Origin: Niastella yeongjuensis
GTDB taxonomy: Bacteria > Bacteroidota > Bacteroidia > Chitinophagales > Chitinophagaceae
Assembly: GCF_900110245.1 (NCBI RefSeq)
Contig: NZ_FOCZ01000005.1
Span: 620,001 to 684,000, forward strand
Direction of reading: 5' to 3'
Length of the DNA stretch: 64,000 nt
Below, piece by piece: positions 8,674-18,366 of the stretch. The position numbers and the translations under genes were made by a program. The notes beneath the pieces were generated by a model. That model was not told the origin of the DNA and made no database searches. It saw only the letters and a list, made by a program, of their open reading frames with translations. The number at the start of each line of letters is the position of its first letter. The stretch's first letter is position 1.

Positions 8674-8708
8674 CAAAAAAAAGCCCTCCCGACACATCGG
8701 GAGGGCTT
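8674..8708 (-). terminator. Terminator of the aconitase gene
   Basis: A perfect 12-base stem (AAGCCCTCCCGA with its complement, loop CACA, 8681-8708) is followed on the minus strand by a run of T. It lies 22 bases after the aconitase stop codon. Confidence 0.9.
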
Positions 8709-8730
8709 ATAACAATTTATATAAAGTATA

Positions 8731-10998
8731 TTATCCTTTCGCAAACTGAGAACGGATAACGTTCAGCGCACCACCTGCTTTAAACCATTCGATCTGTTGT
8801 TTATTGTAGGTGTGGTTGAGGGTTACCTCATCCTTGCTGCCATCTTTATGGTTCAGCACCATAGTCAATGGTTTGCCGGGAGCAAATGAACCCAGTCCAA
8901 CGAAATCAATGCTATCGTCTTCCTGTACTTTATCGTAATCTTCTTTGTTAGCAAAGGTCAATGCCAGCATACCCTGTTTTTTCAGGTTGGTTTCGTGTAT
9001 ACGGGCAAAGCTTCTTACCACAATAGCGCGAACCCCTAAGTGACGGGGCTCCATGGCAGCGTGCTCACGGCTAGAACCTTCACCATAGTTTTCGTCACCT
9101 ACTACTACTGAGCCGATACCTTTTGCTTTATAAGCGCGTTGGGTAGCAGGTACTGCACCGTATTCGCCGGTCAATTGGTTCTTTACTTTATCAGTTTCGT
9201 CGTTAAAGAAGTTTACAGCACCGATCAGCATGTTATTACTGATGTTATCGAGGTGGCCACGGAATTTCAACCATGGGCCGGCCATCGAGATATGGTCGGT
9301 GGTACATTTGCCTTTTGCTTTGATCAGCAGTTTCAACCCTTTCAGGTCAGTGCCTTCCCAGGCTGCAAATGGTTCCAATAATTGTAAACGTTGTGAATCA
9401 CCGGCTACTTTTACAACAACTCCGCTACCGTCAGCAGCAGGTGCAGCATAACCAGCATCTTCAACTGAAAAACCTCTGGGTGGTAATTCAACACCGGTAG
9501 GTTCGTCGAGCATTACTTCTTTACCTTCTTCGTTTTTCAGTTTATCTTTTAACGGGTTGAAGGTTAAGTCACCGGCAATAGCGAAAGCGGTTACGATTTC
9601 TGGTGAAGCTACAAACGCGTGGGTTGAAGCCAGACCGTCGTTACGTTTTGCAAAGTTGCGGTTGAATGAAGTGATGATCGAGTTTTTACGTTTAGGATCA
9701 TCGATGTGGCGTGCCCATTGACCAATGCAGGGTCCGCAGGCGTTAGCCAGTACAATACCACCGATTTTGTAGAAAGTATCGAGAAAACCATCTTTTTCAA
9801 TGGTAAAACGTACTACTTCAGAACCTGGGGTGATCGTGAATTCAGCTTTAGCTTTCAATTTTTTATCAACGGCCTGTTTTGCCAGTGAGGCAGAACGGCT
9901 GATGTCTTCGTAAGAAGAGTTGGTACAGCTACCGATCAGGGCCACTTCCAGTCTGGCTGGCCAGTCGTTGGCTTTTACAGCTTCAGCAAATTTAGAAATG
10001 GGCCATGCCAGGTCTGGCGTAAACGGACCGTTTACATAAGGCTCCAGTTCATCGAGGTTTATTTCAATCAGCTGATCGTAGTATTTAGCGGGATCAGCAT
10101 ATACTTCTTCGTCAGGGCGCAGGTATTCTTTGATCTGCGTAGCAGCAACGGCTACTTCTTCGCGGCCGGTTGCGGTGAGGTAAGCAGCCATTTTCTCATC
10201 GTAAGCAAACAATGAGCAGGTTGCACCAATTTCAGCACCCATGTTACAGATAGTAGCTTTACCGGTAGCGCTTAAGCTATCGGCACCTTCACCAAAGTAT
10301 TCAACGATAGCACCGGTACCACCTTTTACGGTTAAAATACCAGCTACTTTCAGGATCACGTCTTTGGAAGAGGTCCAGCCGCTCATTTTACCGGTTAATT
10401 TAACACCGATCAATTTGGGCATTTTCAGTTCCCAGGGCAGGCCGGCCATTACGTCAACGGCGTCGGCACCACCTACTCCAATGGCAATCATACCTAAACC
10501 ACCGGCATTGGGCGTGTGAGAATCGGTACCGATCATCATACCGCCGGGGAAGGCGTAGTTTTCCAGGACCACCTGGTGAATGATACCAGCTCCGGGTTTC
10601 CAGAAACCGATACCGTATTTATTGGAAATAGAGGCCAGGAATTCGTATACTTCTTTATTTACTTCGTTAGCGGTTTTCAAATCTTCCTGAGCGCCGGTTT
10701 TCGCCTGGATCAGGTGATCACAATGCACGGTAGAAGGAACAGCCACTTTTGCCCGCCCACAGGTCATAAACTGCAATAATGCCATTTGTGCGGTTGCATC
10801 CTGCATAGCTACACGATCAGGCGTGAAATCTACGTAATCAACTCCGCGCTCATGTGCTTTTTCTGTAGGAAGAAACAGGTGGGAATATAATATTTTTTCT
10901 GCTAATGTAAGGGGACGACCTACCAGTTTACGCGCTTCAGCTACCTTCTCGGGCATTCCGGCATAAACCTTTTTAATTAAGTCCAGATCAAAAACCAT
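8731..10998 (-). CDS. acn: Aconitate hydratase (mitochondrial type)
   Basis: TCA-cycle enzyme of 755 residues converting citrate to isocitrate through cis-aconitate. The three [4Fe-4S] ligands are present: Cys358 in [10 protein letters not shown] and Cys421/Cys424 in ACGPCIGQW. The substrate motifs [10 protein letters not shown] (159-167) and [15 protein letters not shown] near residue 650 are intact. The length and motif wording fit the mitochondrial ACO2-like group rather than the roughly 890-residue bacterial AcnA. The gene stands alone with its own terminator and two candidate -7 elements upstream. Confidence 0.95.
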   Translation of the reverse strand: MVFDLDLIKKVYAGMPEKVAEARKLVGRPLTLAEKILYSHLFLPTEKAHERGVDYVDFTPDRVAMQDATAQMALLQFMTCGRAKVAVPSTVHCDHLIQAKTGAQEDLKTANEVNKEVYEFLASISNKYGIGFWKPGAGIIHQVVLENYAFPGGMMIGTDSHTPNAGGLGMIAIGVGGADAVDVMAGLPWELKMPKLIGVKLTGKMSGWTSSKDVILKVAGILTVKGGTGAIVEYFGEGADSLSATGKATICNMGAEIGATCSLFAYDEKMAAYLTATGREEVAVAATQIKEYLRPDEEVYADPAKYYDQLIEINLDELEPYVNGPFTPDLAWPISKFAEAVKANDWPARLEVALIGSCTNSSYEDISRSASLAKQAVDKKLKAKAEFTITPGSEVVRFTIEKDGFLDTFYKIGGIVLANACGPCIGQWARHIDDPKRKNSIITSFNRNFAKRNDGLASTHAFVASPEIVTAFAIAGDLTFNPLKDKLKNEEGKEVMLDEPTGVELPPRGFSVEDAGYAAPAADGSGVVVKVAGDSQRLQLLEPFAAWEGTDLKGLKLLIKAKGKCTTDHISMAGPWLKFRGHLDNISNNMLIGAVNFFNDETDKVKNQLTGEYGAVPATQRAYKAKGIGSVVVGDENYGEGSSREHAAMEPRHLGVRAIVVRSFARIHETNLKKQGMLALTFANKEDYDKVQEDDSIDFVGLGSFAPGKPLTMVLNHKDGSKDEVTLNHTYNKQQIEWFKAGGALNVIRSQFAKG

Positions 10999-11020
10999 GA
11001 TTTTTCGTTTAAGAAGTGAT

Positions 11021-11049
11021 CAAACGTATAAAAAAGTTTGGCAAAGTTA
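11021..11049 (-). promoter_or_regulatory. Candidate promoter elements of aconitase
   Basis: Two exact TAnnTTTG sequences occur on the minus strand: TAACTTTG (11049-11042) and TACGTTTG (11028-11021). The second would start transcription about 18 bases before the ATG. Neither has a well-spaced TTTG -33 box, so the choice is uncertain. Confidence 0.4.
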
Positions 11050-11115
11050 CCTAAAAAATGGGTTGGCAGGGATTCAAGGCTTGCACAATTTTCCTGAATG
11101 TTTTAATTTAGAGGC

Positions 11116-11337
11116 ATGAACCGGTTTCGACAATTTATAGAATGGCAGGCATTTGGCGTTTGTACCGCCATTGGCGAACGTTTGGGCATCGCTACTTCCC
11201 GCATTCGTACCTGGTTTATCTATGTATCCTTCCTTACAATGGGGTCTCCCCTCATTATTTATTTTATTGTTGCATTTTGGATGAATATTAAACGGTACAT
11301 TTGGTCACTGCGCCGTAACCCACTGAAATATCAATAA
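11116..11337 (+). CDS. PspC-domain membrane protein
   Basis: Small protein of 73 residues matching the PspC domain: an N-terminal amphipathic region, FGVCTAIGERLGIATSRIRTW and then one transmembrane helix (about residues 36-55, VSFLTMGSPLIIYFIVAFW) with a basic tail. The PspC family is linked to envelope stress, but single-domain copies in this phylum have no proven job. It is transcribed divergently from aconitase and sits 69 bases before an AraC regulator on the same strand. Confidence 0.8.
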   Translation: MNRFRQFIEWQAFGVCTAIGERLGIATSRIRTWFIYVSFLTMGSPLIIYFIVAFWMNIKRYIWSLRRNPLKYQ

Positions 11338-11406
11338 ATACCTTTGACCTCCACATACATTTCCCCGTAGCCTATTGCTGGTATGGATTTTACTATCATT
11401 TGATCT

Positions 11407-12441
11407 GTGCAAATACAGATCAATAAACATGGCTCTGTGTTTGACTTTGAATATACTGACACCAATTACGAACAATTGGTTCATGCAATGGGTGCAGCCC
11501 TGAAGGTCCCCATGCAAAATGACCATTTGTTATTTCCCGAAGCCATTGGCGCCGGCACCTTACGACACGTTCATGTGCCCAATGGCCTCCATGCCTATCT
11601 TATTGATTGTACCTGGCACCAGGACTGGCACATTCATGCCAGCACTTCGGCGGTAGAATATTACACCCTTCGGTTCGATGAACTCACCGTCCCCAATGCA
11701 CTCACCATTTGCATTGGCGATGAAAAGTTACGGGAGAAGAACACCAGCAAGGCATTTGCTTACCTCACCAGTTCGCACTACAACTGGTCGTACGAAGGAA
11801 CGGAAGGCTGTACCTACAAAGGCGTGAATATTGTTTTCAGTAAAAAGTGGCTGGCGCAGTATTTCGATGTGGCGCGGGTTGATGAAGTGTTGTCTTCCTA
11901 TGTATCACTGAAAGCTGAAAGCATTAACATAGAACCGCTCGATGCCCGGTACCGCCGGTGGATGAAAACCATTTCGCATGTGGAAGAAGGCAACCCACTA
12001 CGTAAGACAATTCTGCAAAACCGGATGATGCTGCTGATAGAACGGTTCTTCAACAGTTTGTTCGAGAAGATGAGCAACCCTGCCTATCGTTTACCTCTTA
12101 CACACGAAGACATTGCCCGGGTAATGCATATTGAACGGCTGTTAACAAAGAACGTTCTGCAAACACCGCCCTCCATACAACAACTGGCTAAAATTGCCGC
12201 TATCAGTGAATCAAAGCTGAAGAAGGATTTCAAGACCATGTACAGTTTCCCCATCTATGAATACTTTCAAAAAGCCCGCATGCATGCGGCGCAGGACAAA
12301 CTATTAACGGGTAAATTTTCGGTAAAAGAAGTGGCTATGGAATTGGGTTATAGCAACCTGAGCAACTTCACCATTGCCTTTAAAAAAGAGTTCGGCATAC
12401 TGCCCAGTCAGTTACTTACCCCTAAAAAGCTCTCCGACTAA
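11407..12441 (+). CDS. AraC-family transcriptional regulator
   Basis: Regulator of 344 residues with a C-terminal double helix-turn-helix (about 240-335). HTH 1 reads SIQQLAKIAAISESKLKKDF, and HTH 2 with the family tail reads VKEVAMELGYSNLSNFTIAFKKEFGILPSQL. The N-terminal two thirds has no assignable ligand motif but resembles Bacteroidota AraC proteins with a variable sensor domain. The start is a GTG at 11407. An exact TACCTTTG (11339-11346) lies upstream as a possible -7 element. Targets cannot be inferred; neither neighbour suggests one. Confidence 0.88.
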   Translation: MQIQINKHGSVFDFEYTDTNYEQLVHAMGAALKVPMQNDHLLFPEAIGAGTLRHVHVPNGLHAYLIDCTWHQDWHIHASTSAVEYYTLRFDELTVPNALTICIGDEKLREKNTSKAFAYLTSSHYNWSYEGTEGCTYKGVNIVFSKKWLAQYFDVARVDEVLSSYVSLKAESINIEPLDARYRRWMKTISHVEEGNPLRKTILQNRMMLLIERFFNSLFEKMSNPAYRLPLTHEDIARVMHIERLLTKNVLQTPPSIQQLAKIAAISESKLKKDFKTMYSFPIYEYFQKARMHAAQDKLLTGKFSVKEVAMELGYSNLSNFTIAFKKEFGILPSQLLTPKKLSD

Positions 12442-12702
12442 CTGTTTATGAAATGTTAAAGTGCGTGTGTTAAGAAAAGTTTACTTTTTGCGGTTACTAA
12501 TATGCCCATATTAGGTTAGGAAGAATAAAACTCCGGTACAATTTTCCGTGCATAAACTACAACCTACTAAAATATTTAGAGCCTCCCCGTTTTTTAATCC
12601 AATATTCCAAATCCGATAAAATGCCAAGAGACATTTTATCGGATTGCAATACCTTTGAAAGACAGGCTTTTAGCTCCCTTGTGGAGCTTTTTTCATCTTG
12701 TT
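12442..12702. other. Intergenic region with a perfect 14-bp hairpin
   Basis: No gene. Positions 12610-12623 (AATCCGATAAAATG) and 12632-12645 are perfect complements around an 8-base loop. An exact TACCTTTG follows at 12650-12657 and a terminator at 12672-12693. The arrangement could reflect a small RNA or the end of the AraC transcript. Confidence 0.5.
12672..12693 (+). terminator. Rho-independent terminator (+ strand)
   Basis: A 6-base stem AGCTCC/GGAGCT with loop CTTGT is followed by six T. It lies about 230 bases after the AraC stop codon, so the terminated transcript is either a long 3' UTR or a separate small RNA. Confidence 0.65.
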
Positions 12703-13542
12703 TTAGATAACTGCCTTTCTGATCTTCACCAGCTTTTGTAATAAACCTTCCAGCAAATCGAGCCGCAGCATATTGGCGCCATCACTTTTGGCAACCGCCG
12801 GGTTGGGGTGCGTTTCAATAAATAATCCATCGGCACCGGATGCGATCGCAGCGCTGGCAATAGTGCCTATGAGTTGTGGGTTACCACCGGTAACACCTGT
12901 TGTTTGATTGGGTTGTTGCAAACTGTGCGTGCAATCCATAACTACCGGTGTGCCGTGTTCTTTCATCCAGGGAATATTACGGTAGTCCACAACCAGGTCC
13001 TGGTAACCAAAGGTGTTTCCCCGCTCTGTCAGGATCACATTTTCATTGCCTGCTTTTACAATCTTTTCTACCGCAAACTTCATAGAAGGACCGCTTACAA
13101 ACTGCCCCTTTTTCACATTCACGATTTTACCGGTTTCGGCGGCAGCCACCAGCAGGTCGGTTTGGCGGCACAGGAAGGCAGGTATTTGTAAAATGTCGGC
13201 ATATTTCGCAGCCATGGCGGCTTCATCATGCCCATGAATATCGGTAGTTACAGGCACCTTGTAGGCTTTCCCTGTTTTTTGTAATAATTGTAACCCGTTT
13301 TCGTCGCCCACGCCGGTAAAGGAAGAGGCGCTGGTACGGTTGGCTTTACGGTAAGAAGCTTTAAAAATGTAGGGTATTCCAAGGTTCCGGCAAATGGTAG
13401 ATACCTTGTCCCCTACTTCCATCAACAGTTCTTCACTTTCCACCACACAGGGGCCGGCAATCAAAAAGAAATTGGTGGTATCGTATTGTTGTCCTGCAAA
13501 AAGGTCAGTAAGCATTTTTTTCATTGCGCGAAGGTAATTCAT
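12703..13542 (-). CDS. kdsA: 3-deoxy-8-phosphooctulonate (KDO-8-P) synthase
   Basis: Cytoplasmic enzyme of about 279 residues that condenses phosphoenolpyruvate with arabinose 5-phosphate to KDO-8-P for the lipopolysaccharide inner core. It carries FFLIAGPCVVES near the N-terminus, FKASYRKANRTS, KVPVTTDIHG, KKGQFVSGP, LTERGNTFGYQDLVVD and DCTHSLQQPN, the expected active-site blocks of the KDO8PS/DAHPS-I family. The longer frame from 13620 adds an unconserved, divergent-promoter stretch, so I start at ATG 13542 (MNYLRAMKKM). Divergent from the threonine dehydrogenase gene. Confidence 0.94.
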   Translation of the reverse strand: MNYLRAMKKMLTDLFAGQQYDTTNFFLIAGPCVVESEELLMEVGDKVSTICRNLGIPYIFKASYRKANRTSASSFTGVGDENGLQLLQKTGKAYKVPVTTDIHGHDEAAMAAKYADILQIPAFLCRQTDLLVAAAETGKIVNVKKGQFVSGPSMKFAVEKIVKAGNENVILTERGNTFGYQDLVVDYRNIPWMKEHGTPVVMDCTHSLQQPNQTTGVTGGNPQLIGTIASAAIASGADGLFIETHPNPAVAKSDGANMLRLDLLEGLLQKLVKIRKAVI

Positions 13543-13675
13543 AGTTTCGAGTTCCTTACCGTACAGCAAACACCTTTGAAAATCAATAATATATAAAGGT
13601 GCATACTCAAATTTGCGCATTTGGCCTTTTGTTCTTTCTTTTGCGGCTATTACAAAAACTAACAGTTGTTTCTTA

Positions 13676-14623
13676 ATGATTAGAGAAAGAATACTCGTAA
13701 TTGGCGCATCTGGCCAAATTGGTGTTGAACTAACCCTGGCCCTGCGTAAGATCTATGGCAATAACAACGTGGTTGCATCAGATCTGCGGGAGGAAAACGA
13801 ACTCCTGAAAGGCACTGGCCCTTACGTTAGCATAGATGTTATGAACAAGGAAATGCTGCACGTACAGGTGATCAGACAAAACATTACCCAGATCTATCTG
13901 CTGGCAGCCATTCTTTCGGCAACTGGTGAAAAAAATCCCAACCTCGCCTGGCACCTGAACATGCAGGGTTTGCTGAATGTGCTTGACATTGCCCGCGAAG
14001 AAAAGATCTATAAGGTATACTGGCCAAGCAGTATTGCGGTATTCGGCCCTACTTCGCCCAAGCAAAACTGTCCGCAGCAAACCATTATTGAACCTACTAC
14101 GGTTTATGGTATCAGTAAGTATGCCGGTGAGTTCTGGTGTAACTATTATCACCAGCGTTACCAGGTTGATGTGCGCAGCCTTCGTTACCCCGGTTTGATC
14201 TCTTACAAATCTGCACCGGGTGGTGGTACCACCGATTATGCCGTGGAAATTTATCACGAAGCCCTGGAAGAAAAGAAATACACTTGTTTCTTAAGGGAAG
14301 ACACCTATCTGCCCATGATGTATATGCCGGATGCCATCAGAGCCACCATTGAACTGATGGAAGCACCGACTGCCGATATCTCTATCCGAACTTCGTATAA
14401 TGTGTCGGCTATGAGTTTCTCCCCCAAAGAAATCAGTGCCGCCATTAAAAATTATATTCCTGAATTTACCATCAGCTACGAACCCGACTACCGGCAATCT
14501 ATCGCCGACAGCTGGCCGCAAAGCATTGATGATTCAGTTGCCGGTAAAGACTGGGGCTGGAAACCCGAATTCGATCTGAATAAAATGACGAAGGATATGT
14601 TGGAAAACCTTCGCCATCCATAA
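13676..14623 (+). CDS. L-threonine 3-dehydrogenase, SDR type
   Basis: NAD-dependent extended short-chain dehydrogenase of 315 residues. The Rossmann motif GASGQIG (10-16) and the catalytic pair Tyr144/Lys148 (VYGISKYAGE) are present, with SSIAVFGP supplying the catalytic Ser/Thr. The wording KVYWPSSIAVFGP and RYPGLISYKSAPGGGTTDYAVEIYHEAL region matches the SDR-type threonine dehydrogenases known from Flavobacterium and trypanosomes, unrelated to zinc-dependent Tdh. It would oxidise threonine to 2-amino-3-ketobutyrate. No Kbl ligase gene is adjacent. Start ATG 13676 gives MIRERILVIGASG. Confidence 0.88.
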   Translation: MIRERILVIGASGQIGVELTLALRKIYGNNNVVASDLREENELLKGTGPYVSIDVMNKEMLHVQVIRQNITQIYLLAAILSATGEKNPNLAWHLNMQGLLNVLDIAREEKIYKVYWPSSIAVFGPTSPKQNCPQQTIIEPTTVYGISKYAGEFWCNYYHQRYQVDVRSLRYPGLISYKSAPGGGTTDYAVEIYHEALEEKKYTCFLREDTYLPMMYMPDAIRATIELMEAPTADISIRTSYNVSAMSFSPKEISAAIKNYIPEFTISYEPDYRQSIADSWPQSIDDSVAGKDWGWKPEFDLNKMTKDMLENLRHP

Positions 14624-15006
14624 CTGATCAGCACCTGTTTGTAAACATGTCCTGGCGAACCGTTGGGACATGTTTTATTTGGATTTAACCGGATTGTATA
14701 TTACTTTTCAGGAACGATCGTATATAATCTGCAACCTTATATACCTTTCTCTGCATTTTTTCTGTTCCACTGTTAAAGAATATCAAAAGGCCCATAAAGT
14801 ATAGTCTGGTCAGCCGGTAGGCTGATAAAGATCGGCATGTCAACTCCTTTTGTTAAAAAGGTGCAAATAATTCACTGTTTTTCTTTTGGCATTTAGTGCT
14901 ATGTGTTGTCAACGGGGTTGTTTCAAAAAAAATGAAGCAGCCCCAACTTTTTATTAGGCACGAATGCATTAAACTTGCAACGGTTAAATTTGTTTTGATA
15001 AGTATT
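14624..15006. other. Intergenic region
   Basis: It contains the threonine dehydrogenase terminator and about 330 further bases in which I see no gene, repeat or clear promoter. A long in-frame extension of the downstream gene back to 14896 exists but lacks conserved sequence and any signal peptide. Confidence 0.4.
14643..14676 (+). terminator. Terminator after threonine dehydrogenase
   Basis: Stem AAACATGTCC (14643-14652) and its complement (14666-14675) with a 13-base loop, then a short T-rich tail (TTTTATTT). Confidence 0.6.
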
Positions 15007-16233
15007 ATGAAAAAGATTCCCTGGATCATCGGTTTTATTACCGTTCTGGCTCTAAACGCTACCGCCAACGCTCCTTTGCCCACCGGATGGTGGCGCGCCT
15101 CTTTGCAACGTACTGATGGCCACACTATTGATTTCAATATAGCCATGCAATATAAAAACGGGAAACCCCGCTGGTTTATCCGCAATGCCACAGAAAAGAT
15201 TGAGGTAACCGCCATTGAGCAAAAACAGGACTCCATCCTGGTGCAAATGCCGGTGTTTGAATCGGAGTTCAGGTTACAGGTTGTAAACAACAATACCTTA
15301 CGCGGCGTATGGATCAAAGGTACTTCCAACGTTACGCAGGTTATGCCGGTTACATTTGTATATAACCAATCCCAACGATACCCGCAGGCCAAACAAACCA
15401 AACAAAAGATTTCCGGCCGCTGGGGGGCCACTTTTATTGATAAGAAACCCTACCCCGCAGTGGTTGAGTTCAGGCAAAATGGCAAGGCATTAACCGGAAC
15501 CGTATTAACACCCACCGGTGATTATCGTTACCTGGAAGGCGCCGTAAGCAACGACACCCTGCACCTGAGTACTTTCGATGGCAGTCATGCGTATTATTTC
15601 AGGGCCACTATAAAAAATGATTCGGTTATTACCGATGGTGAATATTTTTCGGGCGCCACCTCCATTGAAAAGTGGACTGCCTGGCGGGATGAAAAGGCAG
15701 AAGTGCCCGATACCCTGTCGGCGGTATATATGAAACGTGGGGAAGACCGGCTGCATTTCCGTTTCCCTGATCTCGATAGCAACTTTGTTTCTATGAGCGA
15801 CCCACGCTTTCACAATAAAGTAGTGATTGTTCAACTGATGGGTTCCTGGTGCCCCAACTGTATGGATGAAACCGCTTTCTTAAGCGATTACTACAACAAC
15901 AATAAACAACGGGGTATTGAAATGGTGGCACTGGCGTATGAAAACAGCACCGATTTTCAACGCTCGCAAAAAAGCCTGCGCCGGTTTCAGCAACGGTTCA
16001 ACATCAGCTATCCTATGCTGATCACAGGCGTACGGGCAGCAGATTCATTGCGCACTGAAAAAACATTGCCGGAGTTAACAAGAATTAAAATGTTGCCTAC
16101 CGCTTTATTCTTTGGCCGTGATGGCTCCGTGAAAAGAATTCATACCGGCTTTTATGGACCGGGAACCGGGGAACATTATGAGGCGTTTAAGAAGGAATTT
16201 TACGCTATAATGGATGAGTTGTTAAAGCAATAG
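15007..16233 (+). CDS. Secreted TlpA-like thioredoxin-fold protein
   Basis: Periplasmic protein of about 408 residues. A signal peptide (MKKIPWIIGFITVLALNATANA) is followed by a beta-rich N-terminal region of about 220 residues, then a thioredoxin-like domain with the redox motif WCPNC (Cys282, Cys285) and the AhpC/TSA-type context VIVQLMGSWCPNCMDE. The layout, a unique N-terminal module plus a TlpA/ResA-like domain, is common in Bacteroidota. Role: probably disulfide reduction of an exported partner; the partner is not evident. ATG 15007 was chosen for the signal peptide; upstream Met codons at 14896 and 14932 lack one. Confidence 0.88.
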   Translation: MKKIPWIIGFITVLALNATANAPLPTGWWRASLQRTDGHTIDFNIAMQYKNGKPRWFIRNATEKIEVTAIEQKQDSILVQMPVFESEFRLQVVNNNTLRGVWIKGTSNVTQVMPVTFVYNQSQRYPQAKQTKQKISGRWGATFIDKKPYPAVVEFRQNGKALTGTVLTPTGDYRYLEGAVSNDTLHLSTFDGSHAYYFRATIKNDSVITDGEYFSGATSIEKWTAWRDEKAEVPDTLSAVYMKRGEDRLHFRFPDLDSNFVSMSDPRFHNKVVIVQLMGSWCPNCMDETAFLSDYYNNNKQRGIEMVALAYENSTDFQRSQKSLRRFQQRFNISYPMLITGVRAADSLRTEKTLPELTRIKMLPTALFFGRDGSVKRIHTGFYGPGTGEHYEAFKKEFYAIMDELLKQ

Positions 16234-16252
16234 GCGCCTGGGGCGTTAATGG

Positions 16253-16340
16253 CAGTTTCAGGTTTCAGGTTTCAAGTTCCAGGTCTCAGGTTTTAAACTA
16301 TTGGGTTCTTCCCTGCAACCTGAAACCTGAAACTTGTAAC
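16253..16340. repeat. Inverted word-repeat element (CAGGTTTCAGG family)
   Basis: The left arm repeats variants of CAGGTTTCAAG about four times (16253-16298); the right arm (16311-16336) carries the complement (CCTGAAACCTGAAACTTG). It lies between two converging genes and could fold into a long imperfect hairpin. Confidence 0.7.
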
Positions 16341-16345
16341 ATTTA

Positions 16346-17095
16346 TCACAACGGACGAATCCAGATATTCCTAAAGCTCGTAGGATTACCATGGTCCTGC
16401 AGCACCAGCGGTTCTTTATCCCCATGTTTTTCATAAGTAGCAATACCAATGTATTGTGTGCTGCCCCAGAGATGGGCATCGTTTTGCACCAGTACGCCGT
16501 TGTGCAGCACGGTTATATGTGCCTGTGATTTTACATTACCATCTTCACTAAAGCGGGGTGCCGTAAAGATCACATCATAGGTTTGCCATTCACCGGGACC
16601 TCTGCTGACATTTACCAGGGGCGGCAATTGTTTATAAATGCTACCCGCCTGTCCATTGCTATACGTTCTGTTTTTATAAGAATCCAGCACCTGTAATTCA
16701 TAACGGCCCATAAAAAAGATGCCACTGTTACCACGACCCTGGCTTTCGCCTTTTACTTCGGCGGGCGTTCTCCATTCAATGTGCAGTTGACAATCACCAA
16801 AGCCTTGTTTGGTATGAATTTCACCTGTGCCGGACGCAACGGTCAGGATGCCATTTTCTACTTTCCATTTGGCCGCGCTGTTGTCTTTCGCTGCCCAGGC
16901 ATCGGCATTTTGTCCGCCAAAAAGAATGATCGCATCAGAAGGAGGATCGGCACTTGTTTTTCCGGGTTCAATTACTTTTACTTCGGGTTCCCAGTATTCG
17001 GTTAATTTAGGATCACCCTGCCGCGGAGCTTTTTGTGCCTGCAAGGAGTATACACAAAAAAGCAGGATACAGCTGTACAAGAATCGTTGCACCAT
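16346..17095 (-). CDS. DUF1080 (3-keto-disaccharide hydrolase-like) secreted protein
   Basis: Exported protein of 249 residues: signal peptide to about residue 20 (FCVYSLQAQ), then a concanavalin-like DUF1080 domain. Family hallmarks are ILFGGQNADAWAAKDNSAAKW, FGDCQLHIEWRTP, GNSGIFFMGRYELQVLDS, a GEWQTYDVIFTAPRF block and a closing QDHGNPTSFRNIWIRPL. Members are now associated with glycan 3-keto-sugar hydrolysis, though many remain untested. No sugar oxidoreductase lies beside it here. Confidence 0.9.
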   Translation of the reverse strand: MVQRFLYSCILLFCVYSLQAQKAPRQGDPKLTEYWEPEVKVIEPGKTSADPPSDAIILFGGQNADAWAAKDNSAAKWKVENGILTVASGTGEIHTKQGFGDCQLHIEWRTPAEVKGESQGRGNSGIFFMGRYELQVLDSYKNRTYSNGQAGSIYKQLPPLVNVSRGPGEWQTYDVIFTAPRFSEDGNVKSQAHITVLHNGVLVQNDAHLWGSTQYIGIATYEKHGDKEPLVLQDHGNPTSFRNIWIRPL

Positions 17096-17195
17096 TGGTT
17101 GAGTTTTTTGAAGAAAGAAAGCTATTAAATTATTGGGTTCGTAAGTTATTAAGTTTAGCTGTTATAACGAACACAATACGGCAATAACTGAATAA

Positions 17196-17471
17196 CTAAG
17201 AACGCTGGATCACAAAACTCATAAACACCTGTTTTTCCATGGGCTCAACATTTACCGAATTTACTTTTGCATGTGGTGGTCCCTGTTTGCACCAGTGCAC
17301 CAGTTCATCTAACTGATGGGCCGTACCGGTGGCCAGGATGTGCACATTGCCATTGGGCAGGTTCTTTACAATACCCGAAATACCCAGCTCCAGGGCTTTT
17401 TCCTTGGTACTTTGCCGGTAATATACCCCCTGCACCAGCCCTATCACAGTAATTGAAATGGTTTGTTCCAT
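17196..17471 (-). CDS. acyP: Acylphosphatase
   Basis: Cytosolic enzyme of 91 residues that hydrolyses acyl phosphates. The catalytic residues are in place: Arg19 in GLVQGVYYRQST and Asn37 in GIVKNLPNG, both in the family consensus. Length is typical. The longer frame up to 17552 adds a hydrophobic non-conserved stretch, so I start at ATG 17471. It is transcribed with or just after nothing obvious; the DUF1080 gene follows 100 bases downstream on the same strand. Confidence 0.93.
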   Translation of the reverse strand: MEQTISITVIGLVQGVYYRQSTKEKALELGISGIVKNLPNGNVHILATGTAHQLDELVHWCKQGPPHAKVNSVNVEPMEKQVFMSFVIQRS

Positions 17472-17672
17472 AACCTGAAAGTTAACCAATAATGGGAAAT
17501 TCAAGGCGCTGCCTGCAATAAACAGGTCACGTATTACTATGATTATCAGCATAAATAAAGCTGATTATCAACCAACAATACAACAGGCAGCAGATAAAAA
17601 CGACAAGAACGCCCGCCACTACCTGAGACAAATAAATTTTGCTACTTTTAAGCTCAATGAAACAGGATCCTT

Positions 17673-18332
17673 ATGCCCCTTAGTAATGCGATAAGATCCA
17701 TTACCCTGATTGTGGTTTTCTCATTCATCATGGCCTGGTTAGGGCAATACATGCTGTATCACTATAATATAGCGGAGGCAGTATGTTTTTCCAGTGACTG
17801 TCCGGCAACAACAAAAACTACGATCATAGGCTCCTTGTTCCTGGTGCTTTTATTCAGTGGGGTGTACCTCGTATTTATCAACCCCGACCTGGTAAGCATT
17901 CCCTGTATGGAAGTAAATGCGTTGCTGAGCTGTCTTACCGTAAATCTGATTTATTTCGATACCCCCAATGCTTATCTCACGCTCATCCCCTACAATGTGG
18001 TAAGCGTATATTTCTATTACCAGGTAAAAAAACAATTGAACAAACCTTTTGAGTTGTACCCGTTTGTTATGCAGGAGTTTTTTCTAATGCTGCTGCTGGT
18101 GTGTACTTATGTTTACCTCGATGCATTGTTTGTCACCAAGAACCTTGACCGGGACGTCATTATGTATACGGGGGAAGAAAAAATGCTGGGCCGGATCTTC
18201 GATTTCCTCGTTTGGGCCATCTTTATTTTACATGCCTTATACCTTTTCATTAAGCTGGTGTTAAAGAAACCGCTCCTGCGTGCTATTTCCTATTCTTATC
18301 ATAACGATACAGCTGAAAGCCCTAAGCTTTAA
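17673..18332 (+). CDS. Hypothetical integral membrane protein
   Basis: Protein of 219 residues that I do not recognise. Hydrophobicity suggests about five to six transmembrane helices, near residues 7-28, 50-68, 80-110, 130-150 and 170-195. Two Cys near residues 38 and 43 lie in an exposed loop (VCFSSDCPATT). A short polar tail follows the last helix. It is flanked by unrelated genes on the other strand. No transport or enzyme motif is visible. Confidence 0.7.
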   Translation: MPLSNAIRSITLIVVFSFIMAWLGQYMLYHYNIAEAVCFSSDCPATTKTTIIGSLFLVLLFSGVYLVFINPDLVSIPCMEVNALLSCLTVNLIYFDTPNAYLTLIPYNVVSVYFYYQVKKQLNKPFELYPFVMQEFFLMLLLVCTYVYLDALFVTKNLDRDVIMYTGEEKMLGRIFDFLVWAIFILHALYLFIKLVLKKPLLRAISYSYHNDTAESPKL

Positions 18333-18366
18333 GCGAATACAACCGGGTCGCGGCTTTCCCTATTGC

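Noticed and set aside
12658-12702. Terminator for kdsA
   Set aside because: The stem has its T-run on the + strand; on the minus strand it is followed by A-rich sequence, so it does not fit kdsA.
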